Counted from the first letter of the stretch, positions 22,679 to 32,003 are shown. The stretch: DNA of 64,000 bases from an uncultured Muribaculaceae bacterium (GCA_947525975.1 CANNVE010000002.1:62001-126000), one strand, 5' to 3'. Numbers and translations: made by a program. Notes: generated from the sequence alone by a model not told the origin.

Positions 22679-25600
22679 CAGCCTTTGAATTTGAGGTAAA
22701 GGTCGTTGGCGGCGGTCTCTGCTGTCACCTTTCCTGATATGCCGCTTTTGGCCATCTGTCCTACTTGCGAGCGGCGAAGCGTGGTGCACTTTATGTCGGC
22801 GAAGTCGTTGGCGCGCGCTGCCGGTATCACCTCATAGAGGCATGTTTCGCATTCAGCCTCAAGCAGTCGGGCAGGCGTCGACCCCATCGATCCCGAAAGA
22901 ATCATGTCGACCGGTGTCATCCTCTCGAATATCGAATTTTTCGAGTTGGAGTGCAGGCTGTAGAGGCCATCGCCCTCGTGCACGGGGCAGGCGAACACGA
23001 GTCGGCGCTCGGCGTTGTGTGAGTGCTTCACATTGCGCTTCTTCTGCGCTATCTCGCGCATCGGCACCTTCACCGCGCATTCGTCTTCATATACCATAAG
23101 CAGCATTTGGTCTGCTTCATCGTCGGTCACTGTCAGGGCCAGGCGGTCGGCATCGTCGTCGATGCTCCATTCGTCGTCAGTGATTATGTATTCGTTGTCT
23201 CCAACGAAGCGTATGTAGAAGTTTGGCGTGACGTAATGCTCTGTGCCATAGTCATGCAGCACGTTCTTGCGCAGGCGCGATGTGGCCACCCGGCTGTCGC
23301 CGGGGTTGAGGAGGAGATTGCCGTCAGCCAGGGTTTCTGCCGGCTTTTCGTCGGCAGGCTTGGCTTGGGGCCCTGGTTTCTGAATCTCTTTGGGCGTTGA
23401 TGCCGGGGATGAAATGCGCGCCTGTTCGCGTGCGGTCTCTGCCTGGCGGTTGTATGTGGCTTCACGATCAGCGTAGAACTGCTCGATCTCGCGCTGTGAC
23501 AGTATGGGCTTGGTGTTGTTTCCATGTCGCACATAGATCACGCCGTCGAGCGTGACAACCTTCTTGCAAGGCTTCACTTTCACGTATATCACCGACTTGG
23601 TGGCTTCGTCGTCGACACCGGCTGTGGCATATTCGCCGGCGAGCGAGCCGAGGCTGAAGGCCTTGTCTATGAGATTTTGCAGATAATTGGCCATGTTGTC
23701 GGCTGTCTTGATCGACCGGCGGTACATATTGTTGCGTTCCGATTGGTCAAGCTTGTAGAATTTGAAGTCCTCATCCAGGCCGCGCTCGTAGCGGTCGTCG
23801 CTCACGCCTATGTAGAGGGTGCCACCGGTGGTGTTCATGAAGCTTGCGATGATGTGGAGTATCTCATGCTCCTGCTTGTCGGGGTCTGCCATCGATATGC
23901 CGCTCTTGCCTTTCTGGGCCGGATATACGAGGCTGCTCTTGAATTCGAGGTATTGCGATTCTGAGCCGTAATATTTCAGGTTGCGTGTCTCGCTGTATAC
24001 GTTGAGGGCCTTCGCTATCGATTCTTTGATCGACGAGGCAGCCGGGTTGTCGAAGTTGATGTCGTGCAGCAGATTGTGCGACAGGGTCATCTGCGCCAGC
24101 TCCTTGTCTGACGCCGAAGCTCTGGGGTCGGAAGTGATCTGCCACAGCCAATCGTTGTCTTCGCTGTGGCCCAGGCACGATACGATGTCAAGCTTGGCCG
24201 CCATGCGCTCCACAAGCGCGTTGCCGGGGGCGAGTGCTTTGACGCGCTCAATGTCGTCGCGGAATATCTGCTTATTCTTGGCGTATTGCTGCTGCAGCAT
24301 CAGCACGCTCTTGTGCGCCTTCAGGGCATTGGCCAGCTGCTGGTCGCCGATGGCGCGGGCCAGCAGGCCTGCGTAGCTCAGGTAGTCATAGGCCTGGAGT
24401 ATGCTGTCGTTGGTCGATACGGCCTTATACCTCAATATCTCCACTATTTCGCGTATGTCAGATCTCGAGAGCATCTCTTCGTCATCTATCTCCGAGTCGC
24501 TTTCGTCGGGGATCACGTTTTCGGCCACGTGCAGCAGCAAATTGTGCAAGGCGTTGGCGTTGTTGATGGCTACGCCGTCGATGGGGCCTTCCTCCACCAC
24601 GGCGTGCACCGTGTCGTTGTTGAAGTCGGTGATGCTCACCGACAGTATGGTGCCAGGTCGGAAAGGAAGTTCGTCGTCAGGGTATTTTTTGACGAAAAGC
24701 CCGAAGCCGTGTTCCGATATGGCGCTGTAGCTGTGGCCGTTGTCCTTGGTGATGACGCAGTAGCATTTCGCGCCGGTAGAGGTGATGTCGCGGGTGATTC
24801 CGCGCGTGGCCTCAAGCAGAGAGAATTCAGGGATGTCGTTGAGGTCGAAATCGATCACCCGGGCATTGAACTGCAGGGGCTCGCCCTGATTGTTGCGGAA
24901 GGCTCCGGTGGTGACGTTGTGCAGCGTGTATCCTACGATCTCCTCGGCTCGGATTATGCCTTCGGTGTCGAGGAAGTGATCGTCTACCACGCGGCAGTGG
25001 AAGGCCTCGCTGCGCGAGGGGTCGGTCGAAGACGGTATTACCCTGTCGATCTCTATGCGCACCACATCGTCGATGTCAGCGCTTCGCTTTGCCGATCCGA
25101 GCGCTGTGGTCTTCGGCAGGGTCTCGAAGAGGGTATCCTCCACCTCGCTCCAGAAATCAGCGTGTCCGTCGAGCGATTTCATTTTCTGTCGGTTGAGCGG
25201 ATGCGCCATGTCCAGTTCTATCTGCGGGTTGATCCAGGGCATCATGCCGTTGGGTATCTGCAGGTCGCCTTCGATGTCTGTGCGCCTGAGCAGGAGGCCG
25301 TTGTCGCTCACCATAAACTCCACCTGCCCCGACTCAAAAAATCTCGGGTTGGTGGGCAGCACAGCGTTCTTGGGTGGGTCCACCGTGGCTCGGGTCATCA
25401 TCATCATCGGCTCTTTTATCTCCTCCCAGGTGAAATCATTGGGAAGCTTCACGTCCATCAGCGACAGCAGCGATTTGGTCAGCAGAGTGTCGGCTTTGGC
25501 GCGGCGCAGAAGCGACAGGCAGCGGAAGAAGAATGACAGGTTGAGCCTCATGTCGATATGGTCGTCGGGCATGGCGAGCGACTGCTGTATGGCTATGGCC

Positions 25601-26754
25601 GTCAGCATGCGCTCGATCATCTCGTTGTCTGACGATGTCTCGGGCGTGAGGAAATGGTCTATCTGCTCTCGCGTGTCGGAGATGTATATTTCGAGCTGGT
25701 CTACAAATGCCCTCCTGAAAGGCTCGGCCATCCATGTGTCGGGCGACCATCCCATCAGAGTGTCAAATATGCTTCCGAGACTTGAATTGACCAGCTCGGG
25801 AGTGGTGCGGAACAAGATCATCAGTATGGCGAATTGCTTCTCGGGGTGGAAGATGTAGCCCGACACCTTGAGGCATTTCAGCAGATTGCCGATGAATTCC
25901 TTTTGCTTGTGCTCTCTGATCACGGAGAGCGTCTCGATGTATACGTCGATCTGCTCTATGGCTCCGGTGAGCTCGCTCTGCAGCTGTGTGCGCTCATCGC
26001 CCTTGACGTTGCGCAGAAAGTCGCTGCCCTGGAGCAAGTGCAGCAGCAAGCGCTTGTATCCATCAAGTATGCGTCCCGTGAGATCGAAATTCTTCTTCTC
26101 GCCCACGGCGTCGCTAAACCACCGTGGCAGCAGCGTCTTAATGGCGCGCGAGGCGGTCACCACCCACGAAGGCAGCCCCCTGTCGAGTTCGCTGATGGCT
26201 TCGGCCAATTCGGGTATCTGCCTGATCTCAGCCTCTATTTTGGGAGCCATATATCCCTTCACGCCAATGATCGAGGTGAGCTCAAACATGCGCTGCATGC
26301 GCAGCTGAGAGTCGGCGCTGCTGCGGCGCAGAGTGTAGTGGGTATGTTCGAGCGCATCGAAACGGCATCTGATGGTCTGCCCTATGGTGAGTTTTCCGCT
26401 GTTGTCATACAGCTTGAATATCAGGCCGTGCTCGTCGCTAAGGCGATAAAACTTCACATCGTCGTTAGGCTTGGTGATCACCTTGAATTCAAATTCCTGG
26501 CCTTTTGAGAAACCGTCGGCGTAAAAGTCGCTGACATAGCGAGGCATATTGTGAGCCAGCACCATGTCGGGGCCGTTGTATCCCTTGATTCTGCAGTTGA
26601 GGGTATCGGGCAATGGCTGGCCTTTCTGGAATGTCAATTTGTTGAGCCTGAATTCGCCCTGGGGGGTAATGATTCTGAAAAAAGTCTCATCATCGCCATA
26701 ATCTTTGTTGATTGGAAAATCTCTGCTGATAAATTCCTTCTCGGGTATGAACAT
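22678..26754 (-). CDS. Very large Schlafen AlbA_2-domain protein (1358 aa)
   Basis: The clearest domain is an AlbA_2/Schlafen fold from about residue 928 to 1090. It starts ESQYLEFKSSLVYPAQ, contains HEILHIIASFMNTTGGTLYIGVSDD, and ends DGVIYVRHGNNTKPI. The conserved acidic residues of the Schlafen RNase site (E..E...D pattern) are visible. Before it come two beta-rich OB/S1-like regions (about 20-150 and 590-760) separated by long helical segments. After it lie a Pro/Ala-rich linker (~1115-1150) and a beta-rich C-terminal region. There are no transmembrane helices. It heads an operon with a GT2, DUF4286, ruvC, a nuclease and mnmE, and has normal chromosomal composition. An RNA-binding or RNA-cleaving role is inferred; the overall architecture is not one I recognise. 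Confidence 0.7.
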   Translation of the reverse strand: MFIPEKEFISRDFPINKDYGDDETFFRIITPQGEFRLNKLTFQKGQPLPDTLNCRIKGYNGPDMVLAHNMPRYVSDFYADGFSKGQEFEFKVITKPNDDVKFYRLSDEHGLIFKLYDNSGKLTIGQTIRCRFDALEHTHYTLRRSSADSQLRMQRMFELTSIIGVKGYMAPKIEAEIRQIPELAEAISELDRGLPSWVVTASRAIKTLLPRWFSDAVGEKKNFDLTGRILDGYKRLLLHLLQGSDFLRNVKGDERTQLQSELTGAIEQIDVYIETLSVIREHKQKEFIGNLLKCLKVSGYIFHPEKQFAILMILFRTTPELVNSSLGSIFDTLMGWSPDTWMAEPFRRAFVDQLEIYISDTREQIDHFLTPETSSDNEMIERMLTAIAIQQSLAMPDDHIDMRLNLSFFFRCLSLLRRAKADTLLTKSLLSLMDVKLPNDFTWEEIKEPMMMMTRATVDPPKNAVLPTNPRFFESGQVEFMVSDNGLLLRRTDIEGDLQIPNGMMPWINPQIELDMAHPLNRQKMKSLDGHADFWSEVEDTLFETLPKTTALGSAKRSADIDDVVRIEIDRVIPSSTDPSRSEAFHCRVVDDHFLDTEGIIRAEEIVGYTLHNVTTGAFRNNQGEPLQFNARVIDFDLNDIPEFSLLEATRGITRDITSTGAKCYCVITKDNGHSYSAISEHGFGLFVKKYPDDELPFRPGTILSVSITDFNNDTVHAVVEEGPIDGVAINNANALHNLLLHVAENVIPDESDSEIDDEEMLSRSDIREIVEILRYKAVSTNDSILQAYDYLSYAGLLARAIGDQQLANALKAHKSVLMLQQQYAKNKQIFRDDIERVKALAPGNALVERMAAKLDIVSCLGHSEDNDWLWQITSDPRASASDKELAQMTLSHNLLHDINFDNPAASSIKESIAKALNVYSETRNLKYYGSESQYLEFKSSLVYPAQKGKSGISMADPDKQEHEILHIIASFMNTTGGTLYIGVSDDRYERGLDEDFKFYKLDQSERNNMYRRSIKTADNMANYLQNLIDKAFSLGSLAGEYATAGVDDEATKSVIYVKVKPCKKVVTLDGVIYVRHGNNTKPILSQREIEQFYADREATYNRQAETAREQARISSPASTPKEIQKPGPQAKPADEKPAETLADGNLLLNPGDSRVATSRLRKNVLHDYGTEHYVTPNFYIRFVGDNEYIITDDEWSIDDDADRLALTVTDDEADQMLLMVYEDECAVKVPMREIAQKKRNVKHSHNAERRLVFACPVHEGDGLYSLHSNSKNSIFERMTPVDMILSGSMGSTPARLLEAECETCLYEVIPAARANDFADIKCTTLRRSQVGQMAKSGISGKVTAETAANDLYLKFKG

Positions 26755-26812
26755 TTTCTGTGTCTGTTATTGATGATTAAACATATAAATTGGCGCGTAT
26801 GCGCCGACAATG

Positions 26813-26842
26813 CAAATGTACGAAAAAAAAATCGTATATTTG
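26813..26842. promoter_or_regulatory. Divergent promoter pair with central palindrome
   Basis: On the minus strand TACATTTG (26813-26820) and on the plus strand TATATTTG (26835-26842) both match TAnnTTTG and face away from each other. The 14 bases between belong to a symmetric element, TACGA-A(8)-TCGTA (26819-26836). One pair serves the Schlafen-like operon, the other the nitroreductase. The symmetry suggests a repressor or regulator site controlling both directions. Confidence 0.5.
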
Positions 26843-26871
26843 CACATAATTAGTTTAAAACACCTTAAATT

Positions 26872-27621
26872 GTGACTGACAACTTCTTCAGAGAGAGGCG
26901 CACTGTGCGCCAATACACCGACCGGCCCGTGACCGACGACACCCTCAGGGATCTCGTCGAGCAGGCGGCCAACGCCCCGACCACGGGCAATATGCAGCTC
27001 TACAGCCTCATCGTCACGCGTGACCCCGCAATGAAGCGCGCGCTTTCGCCTGCCCATTTCGGCCAGCCTCAGGTAGAGGGATGCTCGGTGCTGCTTACGT
27101 TCTGCGCTGATTTCAACCGGTTTGTGAAATGGTGTGAGGCAAGCGACGCCGAGCCCGGATACGATAATCTCCAATCGCTCGTCACAGCCTTCATCGATGT
27201 AGTGATTTTCGCCCAGCAATTCTGCACGGTGGCCGAGGCCAACGGCCTCGGATGCTGCTATCTCGGCACCACCACCTACAATGCGCCCGACATAGCCCGC
27301 ACGCTCAAGTTGCCGAAGCGCGTAGTGCCGGTGGTGACTCTGTCTCTGGGGTATCCTGTGAGCAAATGCGCCGATCCGGGGCGTCTGCCCGTGGAAGCCA
27401 TCATCCACAACGAGACCTACGGCGACTATTCGCCTGAAGACATCCGCCGCATATACGCCGAAAAGGAAGGCCGCGCCGACAGCAAGGGTTTTGTGGAGGA
27501 GAACGGCAAAAAGACACTGGCCTAGGTATTCACCGATGTCAGATATACCCGCACCGCCAACGAAGAATTCTCCCGCAGATTGGCCGACTATCTTAAAGAG
27601 GCCTATCCGTTCGCGAAGTAG
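26872..27621 (+). pseudogene. Nitroreductase family protein with premature in-frame amber codon
   Basis: The FMN-dependent nitroreductase fold is clear: FFRERRTVRQYTDRPV (FMN-binding Arg motif) at the start, AANAPTTGNMQLYSLIV, and GLGCCYLGTTTYN. The start is GTG at 26872. The 217-aa ORF stops at TAG 27523-27525, but the same frame continues for 31 codons as VFTDVRYTRTANEEFS... to TAG at 27619-27621. Relatives read ...TLAQVFTDIRYT..., so CAG (Gln) has probably become TAG. The lost tail normally takes part in the dimer and flavin site, so activity may be reduced or absent. The 3' end overlaps the convergent glycerate kinase gene by 29 bp. Confidence 0.75.
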
Positions 27622-28600
27622 CCCCCGATTCTATGATTTTCCTTGCGCCTGACACGGCTGCCCGCAAGCGCGAGGCGGCCTCGTCGGGCGTGAGTGTATC
27701 AGAGCTTTTGTATTGCTCGGCTGATATTATGGTCAGCCCGGGGCGGGAGGTCGCTTCCACGCCGTCTCTGACGCATCCGCCTATCGCTATGGCGGGAATC
27801 CCCCTTGAGATTGCGGCCTCGCACACGGCGTGCGCGGCTTTCCCGGCGAGCGTCTGCTCGTCGATGCAGCCTTCTCCGGTGATTGCGACCTCTATTCGGC
27901 TCCAGTCTATGCCATAATTGCCAAGCACGTATTCCGCGCCCTTAAAGCATCGCGCGCCTATGGCTGAAGCCAAGGCAAATCCCAATCCGCCCCCAGCTCC
28001 GTCAAATGGCGATGTGCGGCCTCCGCCCCATTGGCGCATGGCCTCAATCAGCCTTCGCCTGAGCACGGGCAGGTCAGCCTCTGTGGCGCCTTTTTGAGGA
28101 GCGAATGTCAGCGCGTCGAGGCCGCCGTCGGTCGAGAGCAAAGGCGCGCATACGTCGCTTAGCCCTATGAGTCGGTCAGCGTATGAATTGAGGCGGTCGG
28201 CGCCAAGCGCATTCAGAAATCCCACGCCGGCATCGCATATGCCGGTGCCTCCTATGCCTATTATGACTTTTCCGCATCCCCCCTCAAGTATCTCGCGCAC
28301 TTTCAGCCCGAGAGGCGCTGACGACGCATGCATCACGCCGCCCATCTCGGCGGCTTGCCTTAAGCCGATCCACGCGCTGCTGTCTATCGCGGCCATGCGC
28401 GAAGGCTTGTGCACGAAGTATCCGTCACGCTCTTCCCAGTCCTCCGGATTGCGCGATGCGAGAGCGAGGGCTGTGCCCTCGCCTCCGTCGGCCATAGGGG
28501 CCATCAGGCATTGATAGCCGCCAAAGCCGTCGGCCATGACCGAGGCCGCCTCTCTCGCCGAGAGGGTGCCTTTGAATTTGTCAGGCGCTATGAGTATCAT
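27593..28600 (-). CDS. glxK: Glycerate kinase
   Basis: This 335-residue protein starts MILIAPDKFKGTLSAREAA, the typical N-terminus of the glycerate kinase type 1 family. It also has MADGGEGTA, GIGGTGICDAGVGFLNALG and TGEGCIDEQTLAGK. It phosphorylates D-glycerate to 2- or 3-phosphoglycerate. It is somewhat shorter than the common ~375-residue members, mainly between the motifs, but all motifs are present. Its 5' end overlaps the upstream metallo-hydrolase gene by 20 bp. Its stop lies within the 3' end of the convergent nitroreductase. Confidence 0.93.
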   Translation of the reverse strand: MILIAPDKFKGTLSAREAASVMADGFGGYQCLMAPMADGGEGTALALASRNPEDWEERDGYFVHKPSRMAAIDSSAWIGLRQAAEMGGVMHASSAPLGLKVREILEGGCGKVIIGIGGTGICDAGVGFLNALGADRLNSYADRLIGLSDVCAPLLSTDGGLDALTFAPQKGATEADLPVLRRRLIEAMRQWGGGRTSPFDGAGGGLGFALASAIGARCFKGAEYVLGNYGIDWSRIEVAITGEGCIDEQTLAGKAAHAVCEAAISRGIPAIAIGGCVRDGVEATSRPGLTIISAEQYKSSDTLTPDEAASRLRAAVSGARKIIESGATSRTDRPL

Positions 28601-29378
28601 TCGGGTCAGAGGATTGCGGACTTATTATTTCGGCCATGTCATTGGCCAGGTGCATGCCTTCGGGCAGCATGAGCTCGGCGGCTCGGCCCATCTGATGGCT
28701 TATGTGGGTGAAATAGGTCACCTTCGGCTCTGCTTTCCTCACGATTTCGATTGCCTGCTCAAGATTGAGGTGCGATAGATGCTCCTGATGGCGCAAAGCG
28801 TTGATCACGAGCGTGTCGCAGCCTTTGATAAGTTCGATGGTGGAGTCAGGCATTGTCTTGCAGTCGGTGATGTAGGCCAGAGATCCGATGCGATATCCCA
28901 CTATAGGGAGTTTGTAGTGCATCACCGGCAGAGGCGTGATTTCGATGCCTTCGTGCTCAAATTTCCTGTCAGGGTCGATGATGCGCAGATCGAAAGTAGG
29001 CACTCCTGGGTATGGATCCTTGGCGAAGCAATATGGGAAGTTGTGGCGAAGCCCCCGGGCCACATCTTCGGTGCAATACACCGGGAATGGCCCGTCGGCG
29101 CAGTATGGGCGCAGGTCGTCGATGCCGCCGACATGGTCATAGTGTATGTGCGTCACCAGCAATGCCGACAGCGGCGGTGCCCCGGCGCGAAGTATCTGCT
29201 GCCTGAAATCAGGCCCGCAGTCGATCAGCAGGTTTTGGTCTCCGACCTTTGCTATGGCCGAGGCTCGCAAGCGCTTGTCGCGCGGATCGTGAGAGGTGCA
29301 CGTGTGGCATCGGCAGCCTATCTGAGGCACTCCGGTAGATGTGCCTGTGCCGAGAAATAGCAGCCTGATCTGTCCCAT
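28581..29378 (-). CDS. PhnP-like metallo-beta-lactamase fold hydrolase
   Basis: The ATG at 29376-29378 gives MGQIRLLFLGTGTSTGVPQIGC, the standard N-terminus of this family, and 265 residues; the longer ORF start is unlikely. The PhnP-type structural Cys cluster (GCRCHTC) and the metal-binding motif THIHYDHVGG are present, along with LLIDCGPDF, ITDCKT and the C-terminal THISHQMG. Relatives are cyclic phosphodiesterases or lipoate-related hydrolases, so a phosphodiester substrate is likely. It begins 4 bp after the lipoprotein stop. Confidence 0.9.
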   Translation of the reverse strand: MGQIRLLFLGTGTSTGVPQIGCRCHTCTSHDPRDKRLRASAIAKVGDQNLLIDCGPDFRQQILRAGAPPLSALLVTHIHYDHVGGIDDLRPYCADGPFPVYCTEDVARGLRHNFPYCFAKDPYPGVPTFDLRIIDPDRKFEHEGIEITPLPVMHYKLPIVGYRIGSLAYITDCKTMPDSTIELIKGCDTLVINALRHQEHLSHLNLEQAIEIVRKAEPKVTYFTHISHQMGRAAELMLPEGMHLANDMAEIISPQSSDPNDTHSA

Positions 29379-29382
29379 AATC

Positions 29383-30345
29383 TTATCTGCGGAAATAATC
29401 GAGGTATCCTCCATCCTCGAAAAGCAGGAATATGCCGTCGCTGTATTGCCAATACTCCACCATGCCTCCCTGCGACGGGCGCTGTCCGATGGTGGTGGGC
29501 GCGCCGAGGGCCAGGCGGCATTCCTCGCGTGTCATGCCCTTGCGCACTCTTGAGTGCATGATGAGATTCCACACTTCGTTGGATATGTATGAGTATTTCT
29601 CCCTTGGGTTGTCAAACGAGAAGAGTGTGCAGAAATTGCGAGTCGAGGTGGGCTTGTTGCCGATTGTCATGAACATCGAGAAGAGGCGTTCGGAATCAGC
29701 AGGGCGGAACACCACGCTCAGCGGGTAAAACTCATTGCCCGGTCTGACATCGACCACCTCGATCGGCACGTGGCGCAGGCCGTTGACGGCCTGGGTGCCG
29801 TCGGGGGTGTACCACAGCGGGGTGTTGGCATAGTAGGTCTTTCCGGCGATTTGATTCCTCACGCTGTCGACCACCGACATTTCGATGGTGAATGGCACCT
29901 CGAGCTGGGCTTTTGACATCACGTCTTTCCATGGAGTGTTGTCGCGGTATATCAGGCGCTTGCCCAGCGGAGACACGAATTCGATCTCGGTGATTTCGTC
30001 GCCCGTGACGTTGACAAACGGGCGCATGTCGTGGTATGCTATTTCCTTGCCGGCGAGGTCTTCTGATGTGGCGTCAGACGATGGCATGAACATAATGCCG
30101 ATTTTTTTGTCCGACACATAAAATTTCTTTCCGGGCTGCCAGTCTTTGGGCGCTTCGGGCCTGACGTCAGATAGAAATGACTGTTCGGCCGTCTGCACGA
30201 TGTTTTCCTTCCTGACGTCGGAATATGAGATTTTCGGGGTGCTTTCCACGCCGGTGAAGCATCCCTGCATAGCTGCGGCGAAGCCTGCGCACATGATTGT
30301 GCGCAGGCTTCCGCGTATAGTAGAGATTGAGAGTTTCAGTTTCAT
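29383..30345 (-). CDS. Lipoprotein with BamE/SmpA-like C-terminal segment
   Basis: This 320-residue protein has an N-terminal signal (LRTIMCAGFAAAMQGC) whose Cys28 fits a lipobox. The last ~55 residues (VRKGMTREECRLALGAPTTIGQRPSQGGMVEYWQYSDGI) follow the pattern of BamE/SmpA-type small outer-membrane assembly lipoproteins: G-M-T-x-x-E...LG.P. The large middle region is beta-rich and unrecognised. It overlaps the transporter stop by 4 bp and precedes the PhnP-like gene by 4 bp. Periplasmic or outer-membrane location is expected; function is unknown. Confidence 0.75.
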   Translation of the reverse strand: MKLKLSISTIRGSLRTIMCAGFAAAMQGCFTGVESTPKISYSDVRKENIVQTAEQSFLSDVRPEAPKDWQPGKKFYVSDKKIGIMFMPSSDATSEDLAGKEIAYHDMRPFVNVTGDEITEIEFVSPLGKRLIYRDNTPWKDVMSKAQLEVPFTIEMSVVDSVRNQIAGKTYYANTPLWYTPDGTQAVNGLRHVPIEVVDVRPGNEFYPLSVVFRPADSERLFSMFMTIGNKPTSTRNFCTLFSFDNPREKYSYISNEVWNLIMHSRVRKGMTREECRLALGAPTTIGQRPSQGGMVEYWQYSDGIFLLFEDGGYLDYFRR

Positions 30346-32003
30346 GCCAGCAGCAGTATCAGGGTCTGGGCCGCCACCACGCGCAGGAACATCGTCAGCG
30401 GGTAGACCGTAGAGTAGCTCACGGCGGGAGCGTCATTGGCTGTGCTGTTGTTGGCGAAAGCCAGGGCTGGCGGGTCAGTGTAGCTGCCCGAGAAAAGGCC
30501 CATGATGGTGAGATAGTTGATCTTGTACTTTCCGCGCGCTATGCAACCCACGATCACGAGGGGCACGAAGGTGATGACAAAGCCCCATATCACCCACCAC
30601 ATGCCTGTGGTGTTGAAGACCGCGTCGGCAAATCCGTGGCCTGCCGATATGCCCACCGATGCGAGGAAGAGGCAGATGCCGAGCTCACGCAGCATCATCG
30701 ATGCCGAGCTCGAGGTGTAGGTGACAAGCTTGAACTTGTATCCGAATCGGCTCAGGAGGATGGCCACCACGAGCGGGCCGCCGGCGAGGCCGAGCTTCAT
30801 GCCGAAGCCTACGTTGATCGATCCGAGCACTATGCCGAGCACTATGCCCACGAATATGGTGATCAGGTTGGGCTGGTGCAGGCGCTTCATTGAGTCGCCG
30901 AGGAGATTCGATAGGCGGTCGATATCCTGCAGATCGCCTACCACGGTGATGCGGTCGCCTATCTGCAGGCGCAGGTTGGGGGCGGCCAGCAGGTCAACGC
31001 CGGCGCGGTTCACGCGTGTGCAGTTCACGCGGTATCCGTTGTGCAGGCGCAGCGATCCCAGCTTCACACCGTTGTATTCGCTTTTGGTCACGAGGATGCG
31101 GCGCGAATAGACGGGGGTGGGGGCTTCGTCCCAGTTGACATCTGTCTTGGGGCCGAGTACGGTCAGGAATTTGTCTGCGTCGTGGGTCGAAGCCACGATC
31201 AGCAGCTTGTCGCCTATGTGGATTTCTGTCGTGCTCATGGGGATCACGATGGAGCCGTCGGCCACCATCATCCTCGACACCACAAAGTTGCAGGGAATCA
31301 CATCGTGAAGCTGGCGCAGGGTGCGTCCCTCCACGAGCTTGTTGGTGACCTGCAGGGATATGAGGAAAGGCTTGAGGTGCGATTCCTCCTGCTCGCGCTC
31401 TATGTCAGAGATCTCGTCATTGACCTTGATCTTGAACACTGCCTTGATCACAAACATGGCGGCGATGATGCCGACTACGCCGAGAGGGTAGGCTGCGGCG
31501 TATCCCTGGGCCATCTGGTTGGCCTGCTGGGCGCCGTCGGCCATGGTCGATATGGTCTGCTGCGCGGCGGCGAGGCCGGGAGTGTTGGTGACGGCTCCGC
31601 TCATGACGCCCACCAGAGGGCTGATGTCGTTGATGTTGCCGAAATAGTAGATCAGGGTCACAATCACTACGTTGAGAGCCACCATCAGCACAGCGAGGCC
31701 GTTGAGCCTCATGCCCCCCTGCTTGAACGATGAGAAGAAGCCGGGGCCAACCTGAAGGCCAATGGCGAAGATGAAGAGAATGAGGCCGAATTCTCTCACA
31801 AACTTGAGTATCGACTCATCGACAACGTAGCCGAAATGGCCGAGCAGGATGCCCATGAACAACACGAATGTGACGCCGAGCGACACCCCGAGCACCTTCA
31901 TCTTTCCAAGAAAAATGCCGGAGGCGATCACTGCCGAGTATAGCACCAGAGTGCTGGCTATCGACGTGCTGCCGGGACAAAACAAATCTTTAATCCAATC
32001 CAT
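30342..32003 (-). CDS. AspT/YidE-family transporter with RCK_C (TrkA-C) domains
   Basis: This 553-residue member of the aspartate:alanine exchanger family has two blocks of about five hydrophobic helices (residues ~15-190 and ~385-553). They flank two cytoplasmic TrkA-C domains (about 205-380, e.g. MSTTEIHIGDKLLIVAS and LQIGDRITVVGDLQDI). TNTPGLAAAQ and the equivalent TDPPALAFAN in the second half are the paired conserved loops. Substrate is not predictable from sequence, although carboxylates are usual. It is the first gene of this minus-strand run, with a promoter just upstream. Confidence 0.9.
   Translation of the reverse strand: MDWIKDLFCPGSTSIASTLVLYSAVIASGIFLGKMKVLGVSLGVTFVLFMGILLGHFGYVVDESILKFVREFGLILFIFAIGLQVGPGFFSSFKQGGMRLNGLAVLMVALNVVIVTLIYYFGNINDISPLVGVMSGAVTNTPGLAAAQQTISTMADGAQQANQMAQGYAAAYPLGVVGIIAAMFVIKAVFKIKVNDEISDIEREQEESHLKPFLISLQVTNKLVEGRTLRQLHDVIPCNFVVSRMMVADGSIVIPMSTTEIHIGDKLLIVASTHDADKFLTVLGPKTDVNWDEAPTPVYSRRILVTKSEYNGVKLGSLRLHNGYRVNCTRVNRAGVDLLAAPNLRLQIGDRITVVGDLQDIDRLSNLLGDSMKRLHQPNLITIFVGIVLGIVLGSINVGFGMKLGLAGGPLVVAILLSRFGYKFKLVTYTSSSASMMLRELGICLFLASVGISAGHGFADAVFNTTGMWWVIWGFVITFVPLVIVGCIARGKYKINYLTIMGLFSGSYTDPPALAFANNSTANDAPAVSYSTVYPLTMFLRVVAAQTLILLLA

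Noticed and set aside
24166-25536. 456-aa plus-strand ORF
   Set aside because: Exactly antisense to the Schlafen-like gene in GC-rich DNA, with low-complexity His/Val/Arg-rich translation; no recognisable motif.
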